Part shown: positions 52,669 to 60,175 of the stretch, piece after piece
Position numbering within the stretch: position 1 is the first letter of the stretch
Layout: every line of letters starts with the position of its first letter
Source: an uncultured Methanobrevibacter sp.
GTDB lineage: Archaea; Methanobacteriota; Methanobacteria; Methanobacteriales; Methanobacteriaceae
Assembly (NCBI RefSeq): GCF_900314615.1
Contig: NZ_OMWA01000001.1
Coordinates: 62,001 to 126,000, forward strand
Reading direction: 5' to 3'
Length of the DNA stretch: 64,000 nt
The notes under the pieces: model-generated
What the model was told of the DNA's origin: nothing
The model's input: only the letters and a program-made list of their open reading frames with translations
Database searches by the model: none
Made by a program: the position numbers and the translations under genes

Positions 52669-52725
52669 TTAAATTGCTTTCATTGCGTAAAATTGTTTTT
52701 ATTGTGTAAAATTGCTTTTCGAGTT
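52669..52725 (+). repeat. 19-bp tandem array E (3 units), upstream of the toxin-antitoxin remnant
   Basis: TTAAATTGCTTTCATTGCG, TAAAATTGTTTTTATTGTG, then the weaker TAAAATTGCTTTTCGAGTT, contiguous. TATA-like TTTAAAT at 52734; the broken toxin gene begins at 52888. Same strand. Confidence 0.8.
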
Positions 52726-52887
52726 TAGTAAAGTTTAAATACTAGTCATATCTATGTTTAATCATACAGTAGCACTTCAATAAGTATTAAAACTGATTTT
52801 TAACAGATTTTTAATTGAAGTTTTAAATCAAATTTAATATTTGGCCATATATTATGCTTTGATTTTAATAAATCGAAGAGGTATAAT

Positions 52888-53208
52888 ATGTTAGATTATA
52901 CTATTGAGGATGCAAGAGAATATTGAAATCTTTTGATAGTTCTGAATTGAGATTGGATAGTCATGTATTGGATAATTGGTTTGAAAGAGATATAAATTGA
53001 TTATATTTTTGAATGTTTAAATGATAAAATGCTTTTAAGTATTTCAAAAACAATGGAAAATCGTTTTAAATTAATTTATCCTCATGAAACTGTTAAATCA
53101 CAGGATTTGTATATAATTATTGGGATTGATGACTTTGAAAGAATAACTGTTAAAACAGCTTATTCATTTTCTAAAACCAGGAGGCAAAGAGAACATGAGA
53201 GAAAATAA
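52888..53208 (+). pseudogene. Broken small toxin gene (DUF4258-like), two compensating frameshifts
   Basis: Starts at ATG 52888 with GAGG. The frame is open to a stop at 52926, coding resumes in another frame from 52926 to 52995 (SFDSSELRLDSHVLDNWFER), then returns to the original frame from 52996 to the stop at 53208 (DYIFECLNDK ... LIYPHETVKSQDLYIII). Repaired, it is a single protein of about 106 codons resembling DUF4258 toxins. It overlaps the DUF2283 gene by 14 bp, the usual toxin-antitoxin arrangement. Either a pseudogene or two sequencing errors. Confidence 0.65.
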
Positions 53209-53572
53209 CATTCAGGAAGTAATATGCAGATATGATGTTGCATCCGATATTTTAGGCGTTAAATCAAATAAAAAGTTTGAATATCGTGAAACTATTGAAA
53301 TGGATGATGGTTTACTCTTGGATTTTGATGTTGATAATGTTCCGGTATCTTTAGAAATACTGGATGCTTCAAAAAGATTTAATCTTCCTTGCGAAAGTTT
53401 AAATAATATTGTCTTTTTTAAAATGGAAGTCTGTATAGAAGATAAATCCATTTCTCTAAAAGCTATTTTAGGTGTTTTAGTTGATAATGTTGAAAATATT
53501 CAAGACATTGAGTCATTCACAAGCAATCATAATCATTATCCAAATGGGATTAGTGAATTGGCTTTAATTTAG
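53195..53572 (+). CDS. DUF2283 protein, probable antitoxin
   Basis: 125 aa. FEYRETIEMDDGLLLDFDVD then VPVSLEILDASKRFN fits DUF2283 (Y-x-x ... h-D-h-D ... h-x-I-L-x-A-S). AGGAGG lies 10 nt before the ATG. It overlaps the broken DUF4258-like toxin gene; in other genomes such pairs are co-transcribed. The antitoxin frame is intact while the toxin is not, the normal order of decay. Confidence 0.75.
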   Translation: MRENNIQEVICRYDVASDILGVKSNKKFEYRETIEMDDGLLLDFDVDNVPVSLEILDASKRFNLPCESLNNIVFFKMEVCIEDKSISLKAILGVLVDNVENIQDIESFTSNHNHYPNGISELALI

Positions 53573-53604
53573 AAAAAACAGAATTTAAGGATATCTCATT
53601 ACCA

Positions 53605-53685
53605 TTAAGCATAATAAATGCCGACCATCAAACCCAGAATGCATAACAGTAGTATCAGAAGTATTGCTGTATCTTTCATATCCAT
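53605..53685 (-). CDS. 26-aa membrane mini-protein
   Basis: Start ATG 53685. The peptide MDMKDTAILLILLLCILGLM plus VGIYYA is one hydrophobic helix, typical of small membrane proteins. A TATA-like TTTATATATTA lies on the minus strand about 30-40 bp upstream, giving a nearly leaderless message. Too short for reliable coding statistics. Confidence 0.35.
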   Translation of the reverse strand: MDMKDTAILLILLLCILGLMVGIYYA

Positions 53686-53781
53686 GCTTTTAATTTTGTT
53701 GTTTGTAATATATAAAATGATAGAAAAGTTTTTTAACAATAACATTCAAACTAACAAAAGCAACTTAAAAGAGGTGATAAT

Positions 53782-54153
53782 ATGAAAGGCTTTATTGTAG
53801 TCGTTTTAGGCATTATTGCCGCACTATTGATTGTCGGCGGTGCTGTAGCCTACTCTTTTATGAATGAATTAGGTGTTAATATGGAAGATATCGATTCAAA
53901 TACAATAGACAAAATAAAAGATAAAGTAAGTAATGTTGCATCTTCTGAAAGTTCAGATTCACCGTCTGCCTCATCATCAGAGGGCAGCAACATTGTAGAT
54001 GAAGTAGTGAAATTCAACGCTCAAAACGGTGAAGGATATTACCGTGAAGTGACCTACTCCGACGGAGGATTCAGACAGTATGACACAGAATCCGGCGATC
54101 TGATAGGTTCATCCTATGATTCCGACAAGGATAAGCTTCCAAGCTTAGAATGA
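53782..54153 (+). CDS. Membrane-anchored hypothetical protein
   Basis: 123 aa. Residues 4-25 are an N-terminal signal anchor (FIVVVLGIIAALLIVGGAVA); a Ser-rich linker (residues 55-75) precedes a small C-terminal domain with NGEGYYREVTYSDGGFRQYD. Probably exposed outside the cell. AGGTGATAATATG start. Overlaps the next gene by 4 bp. Confidence 0.65.
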   Translation: MKGFIVVVLGIIAALLIVGGAVAYSFMNELGVNMEDIDSNTIDKIKDKVSNVASSESSDSPSASSSEGSNIVDEVVKFNAQNGEGYYREVTYSDGGFRQYDTESGDLIGSSYDSDKDKLPSLE

Positions 54154-54443
54154 TTGAAATGATACTGAAGGATTTGTTAAATCATTTTGAAATCGAAGAG
54201 GAATTTCCAGATTATCTTTTAAATCAAAGATTCAATGAGGTCTTTTTGGACGGAGACTTCACAAAAAAAGACAATAATTATGAAATAGTGATTACCACAA
54301 GACAGAATGTCACTCATCATATGTATCTAAAACCTGATGATGACTTTCCGGTCATAATAATGTCGGAGCTTCCGAACGGCTCTCTAAACGGGATGAAGTT
54401 TGGCCGAAGCGAAGATGACGTGGCATACATCAATGAACTGTAA
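54150..54443 (+). CDS. Hypothetical cytoplasmic protein
   Basis: 97 aa, translationally coupled to the anchored protein before it (overlap at ATGATTG). No family recognised; mixed alpha/beta, acidic. The pair may act together across the membrane. Confidence 0.6.
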   Translation: MIEMILKDLLNHFEIEEEFPDYLLNQRFNEVFLDGDFTKKDNNYEIVITTRQNVTHHMYLKPDDDFPVIIMSELPNGSLNGMKFGRSEDDVAYINEL

Positions 54444-54466
54444 TTGCTATTATTTTTTTCTATTTT

Positions 54467-54542
54467 TTAAATTGCTTTTATTTAATAAAATTGACTTGTT
54501 TTTATTTAATTGTTTTAATCGGCTTAAATTGCTCTTATTTGA
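54467..54542 (+). repeat. 19-bp tandem array F (4 units), upstream of frameshifted Rpn gene
   Basis: TTAAATTGCTTTTATTTAA, TAAAATTGACTTGTTTTTA, TTTAATTGTTTTAATCGGC, TTAAATTGCTCTTATTTGA, all contiguous at exactly 19 bp. The TATA box TTTATATT starts 13 bp later (54555), the gene at 54593. Confidence 0.85.
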
Positions 54543-54592
54543 TACTTAACCATTTTTATATTAGGTTAATCAATCTATAATTGTGTTTAAAC

Positions 54593-55485
54593 ATGTTTTC
54601 TGGGGCCTGGATTAAAATAATTAAAATCTTGGTAAAAATGACTAGTAAGCTCTCCGGTGAAGACGAAACCTACAAATACATATTCAAAAAGCTGGGTGTT
54701 CGTTTTTACACAAAATTAGGCTATGATGCTGAGTCAATTAAATTTAAAAACGTTGAACTGGTTCCATTGGCTCCCGATAACAGATATATGGATATCTTCA
54801 TCGAAGTTGATGGAAAATATAACAGCAATGTTGAACTGCAATCATCGCCAGTGTATGATTCCAAAATGGAAGATATGTACAAATATCGCATATATTCCCA
54901 ATCTGAAGATGGCATGCCGTTTAAAACATGTGTTTTTGCAACATATAATCCGAAGCATGGGATTGATAACATAGAAATTGACGGAGATATCAATTTTCAT
55001 CCGGATTTCTACTATGCGAAAAACCAAATTGCAGAGGAAGTTTTAAATGTTTTGAACATAAAGTTAATAACAGGATTCCTCTTCTCGACACAGAAGCAAT
55101 TGATTTGATAATCCTGCCGGATATGGGACATGACTTGGATATTAAGAAATTGCTTGAACGCTCTTCAGGATTGCTTGTAAATGCGGTAATTGAAGATGCA
55201 GACTTCCATTTGGATTTAATAGAATGTCAAAAGAAGATGCTGCAAAGATTTTTGAAAGTGGCAGACAGAAGTGAGGTGGAAAAAATGTTAAAATTTAAAG
55301 CCGAAGATTATGGCATCGAACCTAATGTAACGGGTATTGAAGAAGAAATCAATCTGGCTTATCTTGATGGTGAACGTGAAGGTAAACTTTCTATTGTTCG
55401 TAATCTTATTAAGTTAGGTTCTGATGATGAATTCATTTCAAAAGTCACAGGTCTTGATTTGGATAAAATCAGGTCTCTTAGATGA
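54593..55485 (+). pseudogene. Rpn-family nuclease gene broken by one frameshift
   Basis: The N-terminal part (54593 to about 55080) has the nuclease core MDIFIEVDG ... VELQSS. The frame then ends at 55108, while the continuation (PLLDTEAIDLIILPDMGHD, then SEVEKMLKF and the tail KLSIVRNLIKLGSDDEFISK) lies in the -1 frame to 55485. A single-base change near 55070-55085 would join them. The break falls at the same domain border as in the Rpn gene at 16392. ATG 54593 is preferred because it lies about 30 bp after the TATA box. Confidence 0.75.
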
Positions 55486-55515
55486 ATGTTTATTTTAACA
55501 TTCATTATTCTTTTT
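55482..55515 (+). terminator. Hairpin plus T-tract after the Rpn pseudogene
   Basis: ATGAATGTT (55482-55490) with AACATTCAT (55497-55505), 6-nt loop, then a T run; the left arm includes the stop codon. Confidence 0.65.
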
Positions 55516-55602
55516 TTTATTTTTCGCTTATTTTTTAAATAGTATTATATAATATTTCCACTAAAAATTATAATATAATAATTTAATAATTTTGTTGATA
55601 TC

Positions 55603-56334
55603 ATGGACAAAAAAGAGTTAATTAATTCTGGAAAAGTAAAAAGCGTATTTACTACAGATAACGACGATGAAGTCATAATCGAGTTTAGAGACGACATGAC
55701 TGCAGGTGACGGCGAACGTAAGGAAGTTATGAACAAAAAAGGTTCATACAATGCAATAATTTCCGCTAAAATATTCAAAGTTTTAGAGGAAAACGGCATC
55801 AAAACCCAGTTCATTGATCTTCCGGAACCTAACGTAATGCTTGCAAAAAAACTTGAAATGATTCCAATTGAAGTTATTGTAAGAAATATCGCAACAGGAA
55901 GCCTTGTTCGCAAATATCCGATTGAAGACGGTACCAAACTGGACCCTCCAATCGTTCAGATGGACTTCAAGGCAGACGAATATCACGACCCTATGCTCAA
56001 CCGTTCAATCATAAAGGCGTTAGGCATTGCAACCGAAGAGGAAATCGACATCCTTGTTGAAAAAGCTTTAAAAATCAATGAAATTCTAACCAAATTCTTT
56101 GCAGATGCTGGAATCATTCTCGTTGACTATAAAGTTGAATTCGGAAAGGACAAAGACGGAAACATTCTTTTAGGTGATGAAATCTCACCTGACGGATGCA
56201 GATTATGGGACAGTGAAACCCTTGAAATGCTTGATAAGGAACTGTTCAGAAAAGGAAAAGACTCAGAAGTTATGGACGCTTACGTTGAAGTTTACAACAG
56301 AATTATTCCCGACGAGGAAAAGTTTGATTTTTAG
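55603..56334 (+). CDS. purC: SAICAR synthetase
   Basis: 243 aa. Joins aspartate to CAIR in purine synthesis. SGKVKSVF ... VIVRNIATGSLVRKYPIEDG and DEISPDGCRLWD are PurC signatures. A TATA box TATTATATAATAT lies at 55540. First gene of a tight run with purS (8 nt) and purQ. Confidence 0.96.
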   Translation: MDKKELINSGKVKSVFTTDNDDEVIIEFRDDMTAGDGERKEVMNKKGSYNAIISAKIFKVLEENGIKTQFIDLPEPNVMLAKKLEMIPIEVIVRNIATGSLVRKYPIEDGTKLDPPIVQMDFKADEYHDPMLNRSIIKALGIATEEEIDILVEKALKINEILTKFFADAGIILVDYKVEFGKDKDGNILLGDEISPDGCRLWDSETLEMLDKELFRKGKDSEVMDAYVEVYNRIIPDEEKFDF

Positions 56335-56342
56335 GTGATTAA

Positions 56343-56609
56343 ATGTTATTTGATATTGAAGTGAAAATTTCCCTTAAAAGCGGTATGTTAAACCCTGAAG
56401 CTACTCAGGTTGAAAGATCTCTTGATTTATTAGGTTACGAAGTTAAAAACGTTAAAACTGTTGAAACCATCAAATTCCAAATGGAAGGCGAAGACAGGGA
56501 AGTAATCAGAGAAAATGTAGTGGATATGTGTGAAAGATTACTCTGTAATCCTGTAATTCACGATTATAAGATAAATGTAATCCCACAGAACATGGCATGT
56601 GGCAAATAA
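56343..56609 (+). CDS. purS: FGAM synthase small subunit
   Basis: 88 aa. PurS homodimer that bridges PurL and PurQ in the three-part FGAM synthase. LFDIEVKISLKSGMLNPEAT and VERSLDLLGY are typical. AGGTG overlaps the purC stop. purL is not in the window. Confidence 0.95.
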   Translation: MLFDIEVKISLKSGMLNPEATQVERSLDLLGYEVKNVKTVETIKFQMEGEDREVIRENVVDMCERLLCNPVIHDYKINVIPQNMACGK

Positions 56610-56618
56610 GGTGAGAGA

Positions 56619-57263
56619 ATGAAAATTGGTGTAATTAGATTTCCTGGAACAAACTGTGACAGGGACGTCGCACAGGCCATAGAACTGGCAGGACTCACTC
56701 CAGAATACATCTGGTGGAGTGAAGAGAATCTCACTGACTATGACGGCATTGTCATTCCAGGTGGATTTTCATACGGAGATTACTTAAGAGCAGGAGCTAT
56801 GGCTTCAATCACTCCGGTCATTGACGGAATCAAATCATTGGTAAAAGAGGAAAAACCGGTTTTGGGAATATGTAACGGTGCACAGATTTTAGGTGAAATC
56901 GGACTTGTTCCTGGAATTTTCATAACTAATGAATATCCTAAATTCAACTGTGAATGGGTTGATTTGAAAGTAGGCACCTCAAGAACTCCGTTTACAAAAG
57001 CATTCAAAAAAGACCAGATAATCAGACTTCCTATTGCACACGCTGAAGGAAGATTCTACACTGAAGACATGGACCTTCTTAAAGACCAGGACCAGATTGT
57101 ACTTCAGTTTGAAGGCAAAAACCCTAACGGTTCAATGGAAGCGATTACAAGCGTTTGTGACGAGTCAGGTCTAGTATGTGCAATGATGCCTCACCCTGAA
57201 AGAGCCTGTGAAGAAATATTCGGCTCAGATGACGGTTTAAACTTCTTTAAAGGATTTTTATAA
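56619..57263 (+). CDS. purQ: FGAM synthase glutamine amidotransferase subunit
   Basis: 214 aa. Class I amidotransferase: nucleophile Cys in VLGICNGAQIL, His and Glu of the triad in MPHPERACEEIFG; GTNCDRD at the N-terminus. Supplies ammonia to PurL. GGTGAG before the ATG. Confidence 0.96.
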   Translation: MKIGVIRFPGTNCDRDVAQAIELAGLTPEYIWWSEENLTDYDGIVIPGGFSYGDYLRAGAMASITPVIDGIKSLVKEEKPVLGICNGAQILGEIGLVPGIFITNEYPKFNCEWVDLKVGTSRTPFTKAFKKDQIIRLPIAHAEGRFYTEDMDLLKDQDQIVLQFEGKNPNGSMEAITSVCDESGLVCAMMPHPERACEEIFGSDDGLNFFKGFL

Positions 57264-57273
57264 AGTGATATAA

Positions 57274-57990
57274 ATGGTAGTTTACTTAATTGGTGCAGGT
57301 CCTGGAGATGCTGATTTAATAACTCTTAAAGCAGTTAAAGCATTAAACAAAGCAGACGTTGTTTTATATGACTATCTGGCTAATGAAGAAATACTGGCTC
57401 ATGCGCCTGAAGATGCTGAAAAAATATATGTCGGCAAAAAGGCAGGCGAGCATTATAAAACTCAGGATGAAATCAACGAGTTAATCATCGCACAGGCACA
57501 GGAGCATGAAAATGTCGTAAGGCTTAAAGGAGGAGACCCTTTTGTCTTTGGCCGTGGCGGTGAAGAAATATTGGCTTTAATGGAACATGATATCAAATTT
57601 GAAGTTATACCTGGTGTAACATCAGCAATTGGAGCACCAACTTCCCTGGGACTACCTGTAACTCACAGAGCGGTTGCAACATCACTTACAATTGTAACTG
57701 GTCATGAAGACCCGACAAAACCTGAAAGTCAGGTTCACTGGGACTATACTGCAGATACTTTAGTTATTCTCATGGGAATAGGCAATATTCGTGAAAACAC
57801 TCAAGAAATCATGAAATATCGCTCAGCAGACACTCCTGTATGTGCAGTTGAAAGCGGAACTCTGCCTGATGAAAATCTGGTGTTCGGCACTTTGGGAGAT
57901 ATTGCAGATAAAAAAATCAATACTCCAGCCATTCTCATAATTGGTGATGTTGTAAAAATGTATCAGAAAATTTATGATTATCAAAGGTGA
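57274..57990 (+). CDS. cobA: Uroporphyrinogen-III C-methyltransferase
   Basis: 238 aa. YLIGAGPGDADLITLKAVKA and RLKGGDPFVFGRGGEE are SUMT signatures; it methylates uroporphyrinogen III to precorrin-2 for F430, cobamides and sirohaem. It uses the product of hemD at 12869. The length shows a methyltransferase without a CysG fusion. Co-transcribed with purQ and glmS, an odd functional mix. Confidence 0.96.
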   Translation: MVVYLIGAGPGDADLITLKAVKALNKADVVLYDYLANEEILAHAPEDAEKIYVGKKAGEHYKTQDEINELIIAQAQEHENVVRLKGGDPFVFGRGGEEILALMEHDIKFEVIPGVTSAIGAPTSLGLPVTHRAVATSLTIVTGHEDPTKPESQVHWDYTADTLVILMGIGNIRENTQEIMKYRSADTPVCAVESGTLPDENLVFGTLGDIADKKINTPAILIIGDVVKMYQKIYDYQR

Positions 57991-57995
57991 TTAAT

Positions 57996-59780
57996 GTGTG
58001 TGGAATTGTAGGTTGTATATTAAAAGAGGAAGATGATGTGGCCCCTATTCTTTTTGACTGCATATCCAAACTCGAATACAGGGGATATGACTCAATAGGT
58101 CTTGCTACATTTTCCGAAGATAAAATTCACATTAAAAAAGACAAAGGAAAAATCATTGAAGTAGATAAAAGTCTGGATTTAACCGACATGCCTGGAAGCT
58201 TCGGTATTGCTCATGTACGATGGGCAACACATGGTGATCCTTCCAAACTTAATGCTCACCCTCACGTTGATGAAGAAAATCGCGTTGCTGTTGTTCACAA
58301 CGGTATTATTGAAAACTATCTTGAAATCAGAGAACAGTTAATCTCTGAAGGTCATGTATTCAAATCAGAAACGGATACAGAAGTAATTCCACATCTGATT
58401 CAGAAATTCATGGATGAAGGATTCGACCTGGAACATGCAGTAAGAAAAACAATTGGAATTATCGAAGGAGCATATGCTATTGCAGCAATATCAGTAAATG
58501 AACCTGACAAGATTGTTGCAACACGTAAGGATTCTCCTTTAATTGTTGGTCTTGGAGAAAACGGATATTATCTTGCATCCGACTCACCGGCAATATTGAA
58601 ATACGCTAAAGACATAATCTATCCTGAAAAAGGCGAAATTGTCATCATAGACAGGGATGGTGTAGTTGTTCATGATGAATTCGACAACGTTGTCAACAAG
58701 GATATAGAAACCATCAACTGGACACCTGAAATGGCTGAAAAGGAAGGATATGACCATTTCATGATAAAGGAAATCAATGAACAGGCAACAGCCGTAAGAA
58801 ATACTTTAACTCAAAAGGAAAACATTCAGGAAATAATCGATGATTTTGATGATATTCAAAGAATCTGCTTTGTAGCATGCGGAACATCATATCATGCGTC
58901 TTTAACAGGTAAGTATCTGATTGAATCCCTTGCAGGCGTTCCGACCGATGTAATTCTTGCATCTGAATTTAAATACTCAGCAAATACTTTAAACGACAAG
59001 ACTCTGGTAATATTCATATCACAGTCCGGTGAAACTGCAGACTCCCTAAAGGCACTGGATGTTGCAAACAAAACATCAAAAACATTAGGTATAGTCAATG
59101 TTGCAGGATCAGCTATTACAAGAAGAGCGGATTATGTAATCCAGACTCAGGCAGGTCCTGAAATAGGTGTGGCAGCAACAAAAACATATGTTGCACAGCT
59201 GACTTCAATATATCTGTTTGCAGCGCTTTTATGCAAAAATCAGGAACTTCTTGATGAACTTGAAAAGGTTCCGGATTTCATTGACGAATCTCTAAAAGAC
59301 ATAGATTACGTCAAGGAACTTTCAAAAAGATATAACTATGCACGTGACTTCTTCTACTTGGGCAGAGGATATTCCTATCCGACAGCACTTGAAGGCGCCT
59401 TGAAACTCAAGGAAATTACATATATCCACGGTGAAGGATATGCTGCAGGTGAACTCAAGCACGGTCCTCTTGCACTGATTGATGAAGGAATTCCTGTGGT
59501 TGTAATAATTCCTCCTGGAGACAATTACAGAAAAACCATGAGTAATCTTGAAGAAGTCAAATCTCGTGGAGCTAACGTGCTGGCAATAGGTGCAAAAGGC
59601 GATGAATCTCTTAAAAGCAAAGCTAATGCAGTTATAGAAATAAATGCTGAAGTTAAAGAAATCATTGCTCCTCTGGTATATATCGTACCGTTGCAGCTGA
59701 TAGCTTATTATATTACTCTTGAAAAAGGTCATGACCCTGACAAGCCTAAAAATCTGGCAAAATGTGTGACCGTGGAATAA
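57996..59780 (+). CDS. glmS: Glutamine-fructose-6-phosphate aminotransferase
   Basis: 594 aa. The GTG at 57996 puts Cys directly after Met (M-CGIVGCI), needed for the N-terminal nucleophile, and AGGTG lies 6 nt before it; the earlier in-frame GTG at 57987 is therefore rejected. Glutaminase domain (RWATHGDPS), then two SIS domains (ISQSGETADS). It makes glucosamine-6-phosphate, precursor of UDP-GlcNAc for pseudomurein and the nonulosonate route. It ends at a hairpin terminator (59776-59797). Confidence 0.96.
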   Translation: MCGIVGCILKEEDDVAPILFDCISKLEYRGYDSIGLATFSEDKIHIKKDKGKIIEVDKSLDLTDMPGSFGIAHVRWATHGDPSKLNAHPHVDEENRVAVVHNGIIENYLEIREQLISEGHVFKSETDTEVIPHLIQKFMDEGFDLEHAVRKTIGIIEGAYAIAAISVNEPDKIVATRKDSPLIVGLGENGYYLASDSPAILKYAKDIIYPEKGEIVIIDRDGVVVHDEFDNVVNKDIETINWTPEMAEKEGYDHFMIKEINEQATAVRNTLTQKENIQEIIDDFDDIQRICFVACGTSYHASLTGKYLIESLAGVPTDVILASEFKYSANTLNDKTLVIFISQSGETADSLKALDVANKTSKTLGIVNVAGSAITRRADYVIQTQAGPEIGVAATKTYVAQLTSIYLFAALLCKNQELLDELEKVPDFIDESLKDIDYVKELSKRYNYARDFFYLGRGYSYPTALEGALKLKEITYIHGEGYAAGELKHGPLALIDEGIPVVVIIPPGDNYRKTMSNLEEVKSRGANVLAIGAKGDESLKSKANAVIEINAEVKEIIAPLVYIVPLQLIAYYITLEKGHDPDKPKNLAKCVTVE

Positions 59781-59815
59781 GGTTTTTTGACCTTATTTGA
59801 CTTTTTTTATTTTTT
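59776..59815 (+). terminator. Hairpin plus T-tract after glmS
   Basis: AATAAGGT (59776-59783) with ACCTTATT (59790-59797), then T-rich sequence. Confidence 0.65.
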
Positions 59816-60175
59816 TCATTGTTTAATCTTTAAATCCGATTTTGGGATATTTAAACATTAATTTTTCCAATATTGTGCTCTACTGTTTAATTTATCGAAA
59901 ACCTTTAAATATTACCTGGTCGTCTATTATTTTAAAGTCATGATGTTTCTCAATGTTTTCTTAACTATTGGTAATTATAAAAATTTCATTTTCAATCGGA
60001 TATTGTCTTTTGTTAATAATTTCAATTACTTTAATGTATTTATACTATTTTTTAGATTATTTAACTTTATTTATTGTAAATTAGGCCTATTTGTGCTTTT
60101 TTTGAAAAACAAAAGCTTTTTATAGAAAAAGTGTAATAAGAAATATTACGAACAAATGTTAAATGGAGTTAACGT
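59798..60175. other. Intergenic region before the adhesin
   Basis: AT-rich, no convincing gene. TATA-like TTTTTATAG at about 60117 and GGAG at the RBS serve the adhesin. Confidence 0.5.

Noticed and set aside
59940..60125. 61-codon open frame rich in Phe, Ile and Asn before the adhesin
   Set aside because: Composition is that of AT-rich noncoding DNA, with no RBS and no recognisable motif.
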